A stretch of DNA of 64,000 bases, taken from positions 55,464 to 119,463 of the forward strand of contig NZ_JPVZ01000011.1 in the NCBI RefSeq assembly GCF_001662875.1. The letters run 5' to 3'. The notes under the pieces were generated by a model, which worked only from the letters and a program-made list of their open reading frames with translations, made no database searches and was not told the DNA's origin. The translations under genes were made by a program, and so were the position numbers. How positions within the stretch are numbered: position 1 is the stretch's first letter; the number at the start of each line of letters is the position of its first letter. Source of the stretch: Thalassospira tepidiphila MCCC 1A03514. Its GTDB lineage: Bacteria; Pseudomonadota; Alphaproteobacteria; Rhodospirillales; Thalassospiraceae. Shown here piece by piece: positions 9,049 through 17,518 of the stretch.

Positions 9049-9963
9049 TTGCAAAACCGCTTTTGGGTATTGCTGATATCTGCCGTCATGTTTTCATTTA
9101 CCGCCCCGCCCGCACGGGGCGAAGAAATCGTGCGCATGGCCTTCCCGATCGGTGCGGTTGAGTTTTTCAAGTACGAGTTCGGCGTTATCGAGCTTGCCCT
9201 TGACCACGCCGACGGCGACTTTCGGCTTGTGATCGAAGAATTCGAGGGCATGACGCAGGCGCGCATCAGCTCAATGATGCAAGAGGAAAAGGTGGATGTG
9301 ATGTTCACCGGTTACAGCCTCGAGCGAGAAACAATGTTCTTGCAAGTTGACGTTCCGATGACACGAGGCTTGCTGGGATATCGGGCTTTCATCACGCATA
9401 AGGAAAACATCCCGGCTCTTAGTCAGGCAGCTTCTCTGGAAGAATTGAAAAAATTCTGCATTGGCACCGGGTCAGATTGGCCGGATGCCAGCATCATGGA
9501 AAAAAGCGGCTTTTGCGTTGATCGCGCACCGCGTGATCAGCTTTGGCCGATGGTCGCCAATAAAAGATTTGATCTTCTCAGCCGTGCGGTGCACGAGGGC
9601 TATCGCGAAATTGATGTTATCAGCCGGGAATATCCCAATGTCGTTCTCAGCCCGTCACCGGTTCTGGCGTATCCGTTTGATCTGTTCATTTACGTGAACC
9701 GCAATAATGAACGACTGCATGCGATTTTGACGCAGGGACTTTCGCGGGCCTATAGCACCGGCGACTTCATGCGACACTTCTTGTCGAACCCGCATATTCG
9801 CCAGGCGCTCGAAACACTGAAGGATCCTGACACCCAGATTATCCAGATTGAAAATCCGGATATGAGCCAAAAGTCACGCGACATCGACCCCGCACTTTGG
9901 GAAAATATCGTGCGCCGCAAATATGATGATGACTTTGGCTATGACCCCCGGGATCAGATGTAA
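9049..9963 (+). CDS. Periplasmic solute-binding-like protein, TTG start
   Basis: The 304-residue protein has a signal peptide (cleavage near PARGEE) and a two-lobe type 2 periplasmic binding-protein character. Segments such as VDVMFTGYSLERE and RFDLLSRAVHEG match this fold. The start is TTG, supported by AGGAG seven bases upstream. No permease or ATPase lies nearby, so it may be an orphan receptor or a sensor input rather than part of a standard ABC importer. It is a clear paralog of the convergent gene at 10067-10930. Confidence 0.75.
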   Translation: MQNRFWVLLISAVMFSFTAPPARGEEIVRMAFPIGAVEFFKYEFGVIELALDHADGDFRLVIEEFEGMTQARISSMMQEEKVDVMFTGYSLERETMFLQVDVPMTRGLLGYRAFITHKENIPALSQAASLEELKKFCIGTGSDWPDASIMEKSGFCVDRAPRDQLWPMVANKRFDLLSRAVHEGYREIDVISREYPNVVLSPSPVLAYPFDLFIYVNRNNERLHAILTQGLSRAYSTGDFMRHFLSNPHIRQALETLKDPDTQIIQIENPDMSQKSRDIDPALWENIVRRKYDDDFGYDPRDQM

Positions 9964-9994
9964 ATCCGATATTTATCAACACGATATCGGATTT
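9962..9994 (+). terminator. Hairpin terminator overlapping the stop codon
   Basis: A perfect 11-base-pair stem (AAATCCGATAT/ATATCGGATTT) with an 11-base loop begins inside the TAA of the preceding gene. The T run after it is short, so termination may be partial. Confidence 0.55.
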
Positions 9995-10066
9995 ACTGCA
10001 TATGCAGATTTTTCGTTCTCAAAGCGGAATAATCTTATTTGGATCAGGCAATGATCCTTAATTGGT

Positions 10067-10930
10067 TTAATTTTCCAGCCAGTATCGGTGAATGTCGGCG
10101 CTGTTATGCTCTGTCATTTCCGGGTTACTAAGATCAATTATCCGCAAATCTGGATGGTCTTGCAGGAACCGGGTTGCATAGGCAATTCCGGGATGTGCCT
10201 GAAAATATTTGTCGATCGCGCCGTTTTTTGTCGCCGCCTGAAACCCTTGTTCGATCAGGTCATGAAGGGGCTTGCTGTCGCGGCGAACATAAAAATAGAA
10301 ATCATACGGATAGCGCACCAACAGGTTCTGATAGACCATCAGGCCATGCTGACTGAGCAAGTTCATGACGCTCTGTGTTCTGAGCTCATGAAGTGCCAGG
10401 TGCATGACATCGAACCGCCCGTTTTCAAGCATAGTATAAAGATTGTGCCCCGGCCCACCAACCACACACAGACCAGCATGTTCGAGAATGAGCGTATCAA
10501 TCCAGGAGTTCCCGGACCCGATGCAAACACTTTTCAAATCATCCTGGTTTGCCACATCATCAAGTGCTTCAAATGTGTCCTCACGGGTGATGAATAGCCG
10601 ATAACCCTGCAACCCTTTGGTCAGGGGATAATCGATTTGCAGCAAATCAGCCTCAGCTTCACGGCTATAACCGGCAAGGAGAACATTGACCTGACCATCA
10701 TCAAGCATGTTGAACATCCGCTTTTGCGACAGACCTTCCAGGGAAATAACTTCAAGGCTGTGATCACCGGGCGCGTATTGCAGTGCCAGTTCAAGCAAAC
10801 CGGTCTCAAAGGCAAAATGTGTTTCGCGACCAGCCGGCAAGGGCAGTGTAAGTGTTTCGGCAGCAACGGGCCGAACCAGCATCAGGGGAAGGACAACCAA
10901 CCCGCACAAACACCTGAAAAATGAAACCAT
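10067..10930 (-). CDS. Periplasmic solute-binding-like protein, paralog of the 9049 gene
   Basis: The 287-residue protein has a signal peptide (LMLVRPVAAET) and aligns along its whole length with the protein at 9049-9963. Shared blocks include FAFETGLLELAL with FKYEFGVIELAL, LLAGYSREAE with MFTGYSLERE, and SNPEMTEHNSADI with ENPDMSQKSRDI. The two genes point towards each other across a 100-base gap, so they arose by an inverted duplication or were later rearranged. No transporter partner is next to it. The ligand is unknown. Confidence 0.75.
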   Translation of the reverse strand: MVSFFRCLCGLVVLPLMLVRPVAAETLTLPLPAGRETHFAFETGLLELALQYAPGDHSLEVISLEGLSQKRMFNMLDDGQVNVLLAGYSREAEADLLQIDYPLTKGLQGYRLFITREDTFEALDDVANQDDLKSVCIGSGNSWIDTLILEHAGLCVVGGPGHNLYTMLENGRFDVMHLALHELRTQSVMNLLSQHGLMVYQNLLVRYPYDFYFYVRRDSKPLHDLIEQGFQAATKNGAIDKYFQAHPGIAYATRFLQDHPDLRIIDLSNPEMTEHNSADIHRYWLEN

Positions 10931-11113
10931 TCCGCCTGCAACTATTCCCCGAAGTATCAGAAGCTTACCTTTGTTGTTTCAGGTGGGGATTGTTGCGTCT
11001 GGAAACACCCCTTCTGGTATGAAAACAGCTGAATCAGAATTGAGTTTCATAGAAACCACTGATCAGCAGCGTTCATTTTTTCGGCCCCGGTCGTTTCCGC
11101 TTGACGATTTGTT

Positions 11114-11130
11114 ATGTTATATCATAACAA
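11114..11130 (+). promoter_or_regulatory. Zur box upstream of the zinc operon
   Basis: ATGTTATATCATAACAA matches the alphaproteobacterial Zur operator (ATGTTATANTATAACAT) at 15 of 16 defined positions or nearly so. It also sits within an exact 8-base inverted repeat (TTGTTATG/CATAACAA). It lies 43 bases before the znuA start and 8 bases after a TTGACG element, so a bound repressor would block the promoter. Zinc-replete repression of the operon is expected. Confidence 0.8.
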
Positions 11131-11172
11131 CACATATTGAATATCAAACCCACTGCAAACCGGATCAACCAC

Positions 11173-12297
11173 ATGCCTTCCTTGCGCCGAGCCCTCCGTC
11201 ATGTTCTTTTTGCCGCCCCGATCGTTGTTGCCGCCCCGCTGACCGCGGCCGCCCATGGCGACGATGCCCCAAAAGTCGTGACCTCCATCAAGCCGATCCA
11301 CGGCATCACCAGTGCTATCATGAAAGATATCGGGGAGCCGGTTTTGCTGATCGATGGCGCGTCTTCACCGCATACCTATTCTTTGCGGCCGAGTGAGGCG
11401 CGTGCGCTAAACGATGCCGATCTGGTGATCTATGTTTCGCATGCGCTGGAAGGCTTCCTTGAAAAGCCGCTTGAAAGCCTGTCTGGCCATAGCCATCAGC
11501 TTGAACTGGTTTCCCTGTCGCAACTGTCACTGCGCAACATGCGCGAAGGCGGCACGTGGGAAGGTCACATGCACGCGCATGAGGGCGACGCGCATGATGA
11601 TCATGAGGAGCATGACGATCACACCGACCATGCCCACGATGATGACCATGATCACGACCACGAAGCCGAACATGATCAGGCGGCCCATGATGATCATGAT
11701 CACGACCATGTGGCCGAACATGAAAAACATGATGATGACGACCATCATGACGTCACCGAACACCACGAACATGACGGTATCGACACGCATATCTGGATGG
11801 ATCCGGCCAATGGCGCGACCATCGCGATTGCCATCGCCGATGAACTGGCCGAAATCGACCCCGAACATGCCGACGACTATCGCGCAAACCTGCAGACACT
11901 ACTTGCAAGCCTGACCAACCTTGGTAATGATCTTCGGGCAAAAGTTGCACCGGTCCAGGACAAGCCCTATGTGGTATTCCATGATGCCTATCAGTATCTC
12001 GAAGCCGGCCTTGGCCTGAACGCGGTCGGATCGATTACAGTTTCGCCAGATCAAAAGCCCGGAGCCAAACGCCTTCATGAAATCGAAGACAAAATCCATG
12101 ATACCGGCGCTGTCTGCATATTTGCCGAACCGCAATTCCGCCCGGCAATCGTTCAGGCCGTCGTGTCTGACACTGGCATCCGGACCGGCACGCTTGACCC
12201 GCTTGGCTTTGACATTGCTGCGGGACCGACTGCCTATCAGGAAATTCTCGCACAAAATGTCGACGCACTTGTCGATTGCCTTGGCGACGCTTCGTAA
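11173..12297 (+). CDS. znuA: Zinc ABC transporter substrate-binding protein ZnuA-like
   Basis: The 374-residue protein has a signal peptide (APLTAAAHG) and the cluster 9 metal-binding-protein fold. A very long histidine- and aspartate-rich loop runs from about residue 130 to 195 before HIWMDP. Such loops are typical of zinc-binding ZnuA. The protein delivers zinc to an ABC permease in the inner membrane. The start at 11173 is preferred to a TTG at 11137, because the latter would lie almost on the Zur box; neither has a good ribosome site. Unusually, no znuB or znuC follows. Instead a DUF1007 protein and a NicO permease come next. Confidence 0.88.
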   Translation: MPSLRRALRHVLFAAPIVVAAPLTAAAHGDDAPKVVTSIKPIHGITSAIMKDIGEPVLLIDGASSPHTYSLRPSEARALNDADLVIYVSHALEGFLEKPLESLSGHSHQLELVSLSQLSLRNMREGGTWEGHMHAHEGDAHDDHEEHDDHTDHAHDDDHDHDHEAEHDQAAHDDHDHDHVAEHEKHDDDDHHDVTEHHEHDGIDTHIWMDPANGATIAIAIADELAEIDPEHADDYRANLQTLLASLTNLGNDLRAKVAPVQDKPYVVFHDAYQYLEAGLGLNAVGSITVSPDQKPGAKRLHEIEDKIHDTGAVCIFAEPQFRPAIVQAVVSDTGIRTGTLDPLGFDIAAGPTAYQEILAQNVDALVDCLGDAS

Positions 12298-12952
12298 GCG
12301 CACCGCAATGATTTTGGTTGCCGGCATGACGATGCTGGCAACCGCCCCTTCGGCATTTGCGCATCCACATGTCTGGATCGACGCGAATGCCGAATTCGTT
12401 TTTGAGAACGACAAGATTACCGCCATTCGCGTGCGCTGGCTGTTTGACGATCTGTTTAGCATGACCATGATCGACGAGTTCGACAAAAACCACGACACCC
12501 GGTTCTTTGACGAAGAAAACACCGCTGTGCATGACAATGCCTTTGCAGCCCTTTCCGAGTTTTCCTGGCTGACCCATCTGCGCAAGGACGAAGAACTGGT
12601 ATCCTTTGCCGGTGCGACTGATTTTGTTGCCGATATCACCGATGACCGCCGGGTCAGCTATGACTTCAAGCTGATGCTCGAAACACCACTTGATCCGATC
12701 AAGGATGCCATCAGCCTGTCGGTCTATGATGCCGAATACTATATCGATGTCGCCTACACACAGGTCGATCCCGTCCTGTTTGCAGGGGCCAAAAACCTGT
12801 CCTGCCATTTCGAGATGAGCGAAGATGAAAAGAACCGCATCTATTTTGACCTGGTCGCGCCAATCCGTGCCGATGTTGTTTGCGCGGCCAAGGTGGCAGA
12901 TGGCAGCAGTTCTGGCGGCCTTGCTCCTGGCGATTTCGTTCTCGTCGAATAA
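12257..12952 (+). CDS. DUF1007 family exported protein
   Basis: The protein has a signal peptide ending at SAFA and the family hallmark HPHVWID right after cleavage. It is normally found next to NicO/RcnA-type metal permeases and is thought to be their periplasmic partner. With the ATG at 12257 it has 231 residues, a signal with a basic n-region (RKR) and a 41-base overlap with znuA. An alternative ATG at 12308 would avoid the overlap but has no ribosome site. Histidines at the mature N-terminus may bind metal. The next gene overlaps its 3' end. Confidence 0.8.
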   Translation: MSTHLSIALATLRKRTAMILVAGMTMLATAPSAFAHPHVWIDANAEFVFENDKITAIRVRWLFDDLFSMTMIDEFDKNHDTRFFDEENTAVHDNAFAALSEFSWLTHLRKDEELVSFAGATDFVADITDDRRVSYDFKLMLETPLDPIKDAISLSVYDAEYYIDVAYTQVDPVLFAGAKNLSCHFEMSEDEKNRIYFDLVAPIRADVVCAAKVADGSSSGGLAPGDFVLVE

Positions 12953-13934
12953 TCCGGCAGCCGCACAATCATCAAACCTTCTGGGTCGCGGGGCAGCTGA
13001 TAACCCCCAAAGCAGTCCTGCTCCCAATCCCGATGCCGACAACGTCGAAGACAGCCTGATTGCCCTGCCCGACTGGCTTTCAGACCTTATTGGCCAAACG
13101 GTGATCATTCAGACCAAACTCAATCGTGAAATCACCGCGACGCTGCGCGAAGCCAAGGACGGTGACAGCTTCTGGCCGGGCCTTGTCATTATTGCCCTGT
13201 CGTTTGGCTATGGCGTCTTTCACGCGGCGGGCCCCGGTCATGGCAAGATGATCACCACCACCTATTTCCTGTCGCGCGATGCGGGATGGAAACAGGGTGT
13301 GGCGATGGGTAGCCTGATTGCCGCCGTTCAGGCAGTTTCGGCCATCGTCATGGTCGGGGGACTGACCCTGATCCTTAACCTCGGCCCGGCAGCGGTCACC
13401 AAGAACGGCCTGATCATGGAGGCAGTTTCATACGCCCTGATTGCCGCGTTGGGCGCAGTGATGGCGCTTCGTATCCTGCAAGGCCGTGATGATTGTTGCG
13501 ATCACCACGGACCGGGCGAGCATCATCACCATCATGTACATTATCATAGTCACGACCATGACCACAGCCACCACCTCACCCATCACGATGCCCCGGCTGT
13601 TCAATCCAACTGGCAGATGATCTCAACCGGTGTTGTCGCAGGATTGCGCCCCTGTACCGGATCGATCCTTGTTCTGCTGTTTACCTTGGCCAATGGCATG
13701 TTTCTGATTGGTATCGGGGCTGCCTTTGCCATGGCGCTTGGGGTTGCGATTACCATCAGCCTGATCGGACTGGCCGCCATCGGCATTCGCACAGGCACTC
13801 AGTATCTGTTCAGCGTTTCGGAAACATCGTCGGGTATCATTCGCCGCACGGTCGGCTTTACCGGGGCTGCAATCATTACCCTGTTTGGTGTGATGCTGTT
13901 GCTGGCGTCGGCCCGCCAACTGGGCTGGTTGTAA
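12873..13934 (+). CDS. NicO/RcnA-type divalent metal permease
   Basis: The membrane protein has the NicO family motif HAAGPGHGKM in its first conserved helix and about six hydrophobic segments. A cytoplasmic histidine-rich loop (EHHHHHVHYHSHDHDHSHH) splits the two halves, and a second motif, GLRPCTGSI, follows it. Characterised relatives move nickel or cobalt, either inwards or as efflux. The Zur box, znuA and DUF1007 make zinc the more likely substrate here (inference). The start is uncertain: ATG codons at 12825, 12873 and 12900 are in frame. It abuts the convergent LysR gene with no gap. Confidence 0.78.
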   Translation: MLFARPRWQMAAVLAALLLAISFSSNNPAAAQSSNLLGRGAADNPQSSPAPNPDADNVEDSLIALPDWLSDLIGQTVIIQTKLNREITATLREAKDGDSFWPGLVIIALSFGYGVFHAAGPGHGKMITTTYFLSRDAGWKQGVAMGSLIAAVQAVSAIVMVGGLTLILNLGPAAVTKNGLIMEAVSYALIAALGAVMALRILQGRDDCCDHHGPGEHHHHHVHYHSHDHDHSHHLTHHDAPAVQSNWQMISTGVVAGLRPCTGSILVLLFTLANGMFLIGIGAAFAMALGVAITISLIGLAAIGIRTGTQYLFSVSETSSGIIRRTVGFTGAAIITLFGVMLLLASARQLGWL

Positions 13935-14804
13935 TCAGGATTTATAGGCCGCCGGGATGCTGTCTGACGCCTTGATCAGGGCATCCATCACCATGCGGAC
14001 ACCGGGCGAACGCCGCATATCAGGATGCACCACCAACCAGACCGGCTTGCTGAGTTCGGCCAGGCTGTCATCCGCCACCACTTCCAGTCGGTCATCTTCA
14101 TCTGCCATATATCTCGGCAACAAACCCAGTCCGTGACCGGCGGCAACAAAGGCCTGCACCGTTGCGGTATCATCGGCCTTTATGCGTACTGGCAATTCTT
14201 TATCCAGCGTATCCCAAACCCAGCCTTGCTGATAATCACCGAATGTGTTGCGACCATCAGCACAAAATTCCCATTTTTCCTTGGGGACACGCTCTGTATA
14301 GCCCTTTGCCGCGTAAACCGCATAACGTAACTCGACCAGCTTTCTGACAATCAGGCCACTTTGATCAGGACGTACCATGCGCACAGCAACGTCCGCTTCA
14401 CGCCGGGCCAGATTGGCAACGACGCTTGATCCCAGGATTTCATATTCAAGATTTTTCTGATCGCGCAGCAGTTCTGCCAAGCGCGGGGCAAACAGCAATC
14501 GTCCGGCACTTGGCGGGACCGCGATCTTGACAACACCATGAGCGGTTTCATCGCCGTGCGCCTGACGTTCGAACACCAAAACATCGTCTTCGATCCGCAA
14601 CGCGGCAGGCATAAGATTTTCGCCAGCCTCGGTCAGTTTCCAGCCTGTTGCCAGCCGATCAAAAAGATGTGCACCAAGATCTGCTTCAAGGGCCTCGATC
14701 CTTCGCGAAACCGTTGTGTGGTCCTTGCCAAGACACCTTGCCGCACCGGACAAGGTTCCTTCCTTTGCCACCGCAACAAAGAAACGCAAATCATTCCAGT
14801 TCAT
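13935..14804 (-). CDS. LysR-family regulator, copy 1
   Basis: The 289-residue protein has an N-terminal winged helix-turn-helix (SGAARCLGKDHTTVSRRIEALE) and a LysR effector-binding domain. It is a close paralog of the regulator at 17603-18472: both start MNWNDLR, have the same length and share most blocks (LVVHPDMRRSPGVRMVMDAL). I use the ATG at 14804 because it aligns with the paralog; an in-frame ATG lies nine bases upstream. It is divergent from a DUF1127 gene, as is its paralog, so it probably regulates that gene and itself. Confidence 0.9.
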   Translation of the reverse strand: MNWNDLRFFVAVAKEGTLSGAARCLGKDHTTVSRRIEALEADLGAHLFDRLATGWKLTEAGENLMPAALRIEDDVLVFERQAHGDETAHGVVKIAVPPSAGRLLFAPRLAELLRDQKNLEYEILGSSVVANLARREADVAVRMVRPDQSGLIVRKLVELRYAVYAAKGYTERVPKEKWEFCADGRNTFGDYQQGWVWDTLDKELPVRIKADDTATVQAFVAAGHGLGLLPRYMADEDDRLEVVADDSLAELSKPVWLVVHPDMRRSPGVRMVMDALIKASDSIPAAYKS

Positions 14805-14872
14805 TGGCTCCATCCCGGCACGGCTTTTAGAAATAGATAGCCTGCGTAACGCCGAAAACGATGCTTCGCCAT

Positions 14873-14899
14873 TGCGCAAATCTGCACAACTGTAGCGCA
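14873..14899. promoter_or_regulatory. Candidate LysR operator shared with module 2
   Basis: TGCGC and GCGCA are 17 bases apart and enclose TGCACA. The TGCACA...GTAGC core recurs upstream of the second DUF1127 gene, at nearly the same distance from its start (about 92 versus 97 bases). It lies between the divergent LysR and DUF1127 genes. Confidence 0.4.
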
Positions 14900-14979
14900 T
14901 TTTATCGGAATTCATTTGTGTTTTTGCGCATGGCAACCTTGTCGACATCACAAAGCCCACACGATCAAGGAGCATCAAA

Positions 14980-15258
14980 ATGGCTGTCTTAAACCATATC
15001 AAATGTCATCCCGTCGTTGGTCCCCTGTCGAACACGTCATCGTCGGAGATACGCGCTCAAAACCCCAGTTTCCCTGCCTCGCGCCGCCACACCACAGAGG
15101 GTTTGCATGCGATCATCCCGACGATCCTCGATACACTGATTACCGCATACAAGCACTATCAGGGTCGGAATGCGCTAAATAAGCTCAGCGATGATCAACT
15201 GCGTGACATCGGTCTTGAACGCACACGTGACGGATACGCAACACGCGACTGGTATTGA
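14980..15258 (+). CDS. DUF1127 domain protein, module 1
   Basis: The 92-residue protein ends in a DUF1127-like motif (LNKLSDDQLRDIGLERTRDG), preceded by a variable N-terminal part. AAGGAG lies seven bases before the ATG. DUF1127 proteins are small, arginine-rich proteins of alphaproteobacteria; some have been tied to RNA turnover and to phosphate or stress physiology. It is transcribed away from the LysR gene at 13935-14804. A structured region and a terminator follow. Confidence 0.85.
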   Translation: MAVLNHIKCHPVVGPLSNTSSSEIRAQNPSFPASRRHTTEGLHAIIPTILDTLITAYKHYQGRNALNKLSDDQLRDIGLERTRDGYATRDWY

Positions 15259-15282
15259 TTTTCTTCAATACCGCCCCCCGAA

Positions 15283-15423
15283 CATCAAAGCGGCCCCGGC
15301 TCCAAACAGAACCGTTGGCAATCGACACGCTTTGATGCTGCTAACTTGGGAATACGACTATTGCCAAGTTGGTCAATGCCTCCCTCAAGGCAGACAAAGG
15401 CCCCTGCAATGCGGGGGCCTTTT
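15283..15423 (+). ncRNA. Structured 3' region or possible small RNA ending in a terminator
   Basis: Three nested or successive stems can be drawn. CATCAAAGC (15283-15291) pairs with GCTTTGATG (15329-15337). AACTTGGGAATA pairs with TATTGCCAAGTT (15343-15370, one mismatch). A Rho-independent terminator with stem AAAGGCCCC/GGGGCCTTT and a T tail lies at 15396-15423. No reading frame is convincing here. It could be the 3' UTR of the DUF1127 mRNA or a processed small RNA. Confidence 0.4.
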
Positions 15424-15507
15424 GTTCATAGTTCGAAATTGCTCGGACTTGAGTTTGTCGATAACGGTATTAGCTGTTTCTGCCAATAGGACGCCGGACA
15501 TGAAAAC

Positions 15508-15533
15508 AGCCCGCAAGGGGACACTTGCGGGCT
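15508..15533 (-). terminator. Terminator of the DUF7282-type gene
   Basis: A perfect 10-base-pair stem (AGCCCGCAAG/CTTGCGGGCT) with a 6-base loop lies 42 bases past the stop codon at 15576. It is followed on the minus strand by GTTTTC. Confidence 0.65.
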
Positions 15534-15575
15534 GAAAACGATCTCGTCTATTTGGGCAAGATGGTCGTCTCTGCC

Positions 15576-16022
15576 CTACTGAGCAGATACAACTTTCATC
15601 ACCAGTTTTCCGTCCGGCTTGATCGGGCCGTCTTCCTTGGCGCCCAGGGTGTATTCGAAGACGCCCGTTTTCATGCCACCGGCTTCGGAATGCACCATCA
15701 GCATCAACATTTCGCCGGACTTTACCGGTTCCTGCAGGATGGCGGATACATCCGTGTTTTCACCCTTTTTAAGCGGTGCATAGCCAACGACCGGTCCCGG
15801 CTTCATATCGCTGTTGGTGCGATGGACAACCAGCCAGCCGTTTTCGCCAGCCATGATTTTCGATGCGGTTACCACACCAGCCGAAACATCCTGATCCATG
15901 GCTTCGACCATCGGACCCATTGCGTTTGCCGCACCCGCACCACCGAATACAAAGCCGGCACTCAGCATCATTGCCGTGATTACGCCGGTTGCTTTTGCGG
16001 TTGCTTTGGCTTTGAAGGTCAT
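15576..16022 (-). CDS. Secreted DUF7282-like protein
   Basis: The 148-residue protein has a signal peptide (cleavage near GAANAMG). Its single beta-rich domain has the pattern of DUF7282/DUF4397-like secreted proteins (NGWLVVHRTNSD, then GYAPLKKGENTDV). The start at 16022 is set by AAAGGAG seven to eight bases upstream. It lies just downstream of an ECF sigma/anti-sigma pair, and a candidate ECF promoter precedes it, so it is probably part of that regulon. The molecular role is unknown; a structural or redox-related periplasmic function is possible. Confidence 0.65.
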   Translation of the reverse strand: MTFKAKATAKATGVITAMMLSAGFVFGGAGAANAMGPMVEAMDQDVSAGVVTASKIMAGENGWLVVHRTNSDMKPGPVVGYAPLKKGENTDVSAILQEPVKSGEMLMLMVHSEAGGMKTGVFEYTLGAKEDGPIKPDGKLVMKVVSAQ

Positions 16023-16105
16023 GTGAAGTCTCCTTTGCTTTTGATCTGGAACGCGCTGTTTTCTGCGCTCGCTCATGTCGTGCGTTTCATCGCACACACA
16101 GAAGC

Positions 16106-16131
16106 TACGCAGCCAAATCAATCGGGTTTCA
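16106..16131 (-). promoter_or_regulatory. Candidate ECF-sigma promoter of the DUF7282-type gene
   Basis: On the minus strand TGAAACC and CGTA are 15 bases apart, which fits the GGAAC/CGT-like pattern of ECF promoters. The -10 block TGGCTGCGTA is repeated exactly upstream of the sigma gene itself. Confidence 0.45.
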
Positions 16132-16147
16132 GCAAAGGTGATTTTTT

Positions 16148-16888
16148 TTACTGAGCAACGGAAATAAGGCGCCCATGGATCGCAGGACCGGTTGGCTGAC
16201 CAGTTGGTGAACCGCCTTCGGGCTCAAGGCTGATGCCAAACGTTGCATTGCGCAACATGGCCGGATCAAACCCGCCAAGCTGCTTGGTTGTCGGATTGGC
16301 GATGTTTTCAAGCAGGCCAAGCGATTTCGGTTTCGGCCCGGTTTCCTCGGTCACAATCCAGAGCTGATAGGTCTTGCCTTCGGGTACGGTCGCCTCGACC
16401 GGTCGAATGGTGACTTCGCGGGTTTCAAGATCAACACTCATGACAAAGGCCGGTTGGGTGTCATCCCGGTGGAAGACGGCAACAAACTGCCCGTTCTGGA
16501 CCGGGGAATTCAGATCACTTGAAAGCACAACCACAATCAGACTGGCCGCAATCGCCGCCGCCCCCAGCGCACCGGCACGCCAAACGGCCAGTCGACGTTT
16601 GAGTTTGGCGAATTCCACCACACCCGGCACGTGTTGGCTGGTGGCTTGGCGCGTGGCCTGTGCGGCACCTTCGATCCGGGCACGAATACCGGCAAACAGA
16701 TCGCTCGACGGGGCAACCGCATCATAATGGGCATTTAGCGGCGACAGGCGCGCTTCCCAGTCGGAAATCGCGCGATCAAGTTCGGGTTCCTGGCTGCGAC
16801 GTGTCTCAATGGATTGGCGTTGCGCGGGCTCAAGAGTCCCCAACACATATTCCGCCGCCAACATGTCAATATCATCCCGGTCCGTCAT
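16148..16888 (-). CDS. RskA-type anti-sigma factor
   Basis: The 246-residue protein has an N-terminal sigma-binding part (MLAAEYVLGTLEPAQR), one membrane helix near residues 105-125 (GALGAAAIAASLIVVVLSS) and a periplasmic RskA-like domain (EGKTYQLWIVTEE). Proteins of this kind hold an ECF sigma factor at the membrane until they are degraded or changed by a signal. The start at 16888 overlaps the sigma stop by four bases (ATGA), which couples the synthesis of the two proteins. Confidence 0.85.
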   Translation of the reverse strand: MTDRDDIDMLAAEYVLGTLEPAQRQSIETRRSQEPELDRAISDWEARLSPLNAHYDAVAPSSDLFAGIRARIEGAAQATRQATSQHVPGVVEFAKLKRRLAVWRAGALGAAAIAASLIVVVLSSDLNSPVQNGQFVAVFHRDDTQPAFVMSVDLETREVTIRPVEATVPEGKTYQLWIVTEETGPKPKSLGLLENIANPTTKQLGGFDPAMLRNATFGISLEPEGGSPTGQPTGPAIHGRLISVAQ

Positions 16889-17427
16889 GTTCCCAGGCAT
16901 TCCTTTAATTGTCTCAGACTGCGATGCAGCCATGTCTTGATCGTTCCGACCGGTTGGGCAAAGCGTTCTGCCAGTTCGGCACGTGACCAGCCTTCGAGAT
17001 AGGCCAGCTTTACAATCTGCTGGCGGTCGTCTTCGAGATCGTTCAGGCAACGGTCAAGTTGCCGCATCTCGTCTGCAACCGCCATCTGGTCAAATGCAGA
17101 GTCCGACGATATCAGCGTTTCAATATCTGCATCCTCGACATCGGCTTCCGGGCGTTGCCGCCGGACGATATCAATCGCCCGGTTGCGGGCAATGGTTGCC
17201 ATCCATGTGATGATCGAGGCACGACCGGGCTCGAAATCACTCGCCTTTTGCCAGATACGCACATAAATGTCCTGAAGGGCGTCCTCGCTCTCGGCGCGAT
17301 TTCTCAAGATACGCAGGACGATGCCGAAAAGTTTCGCTGATGTTGCATTATAAAGCTGTTCGAAGGCATCCGTATTGCCTTCGATCGACTGCCTCAGCAG
17401 GTTTTCCAAATCCCGGGTCGATGTCAT
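16885..17427 (-). CDS. ECF-type RNA polymerase sigma factor (SigK-like)
   Basis: The 180-residue protein has the sigma region 2 block (AESEDALQDIYVRIW) and a region 4 helix-turn-helix (EGWSRAELAERFAQPVGTIKTWLHRSL). Its pairing with an RskA-type anti-sigma places it with the SigK/RpoE-like ECF factors. In-frame upstream ATG codons at 17445 and 17511 exist; 17427 is preferred because it starts at family-like sequence, although its ribosome site is weak. It should activate its own operon and the adjacent secreted protein gene. Confidence 0.85.
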   Translation of the reverse strand: MTSTRDLENLLRQSIEGNTDAFEQLYNATSAKLFGIVLRILRNRAESEDALQDIYVRIWQKASDFEPGRASIITWMATIARNRAIDIVRRQRPEADVEDADIETLISSDSAFDQMAVADEMRQLDRCLNDLEDDRQQIVKLAYLEGWSRAELAERFAQPVGTIKTWLHRSLRQLKECLGT

Positions 17428-17518
17428 ACCCACCGCCACATGCATACACCCCGCCACAAGTGCGGCTGTATGAAAGAAACAAATACGGGATCGCGCATGA
17501 TCCCGAGCCATAAGTCAT

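Noticed and set aside
11527..11868. A Met/Val-rich minus-strand frame opposite the ZnuA histidine loop
   Set aside because: It is a by-product of repeated CAT and GAT codons in the histidine/aspartate loop.
12035..13108. A 357-residue minus-strand frame across the zinc operon
   Set aside because: It spans three genes in antisense and has no recognisable domain.
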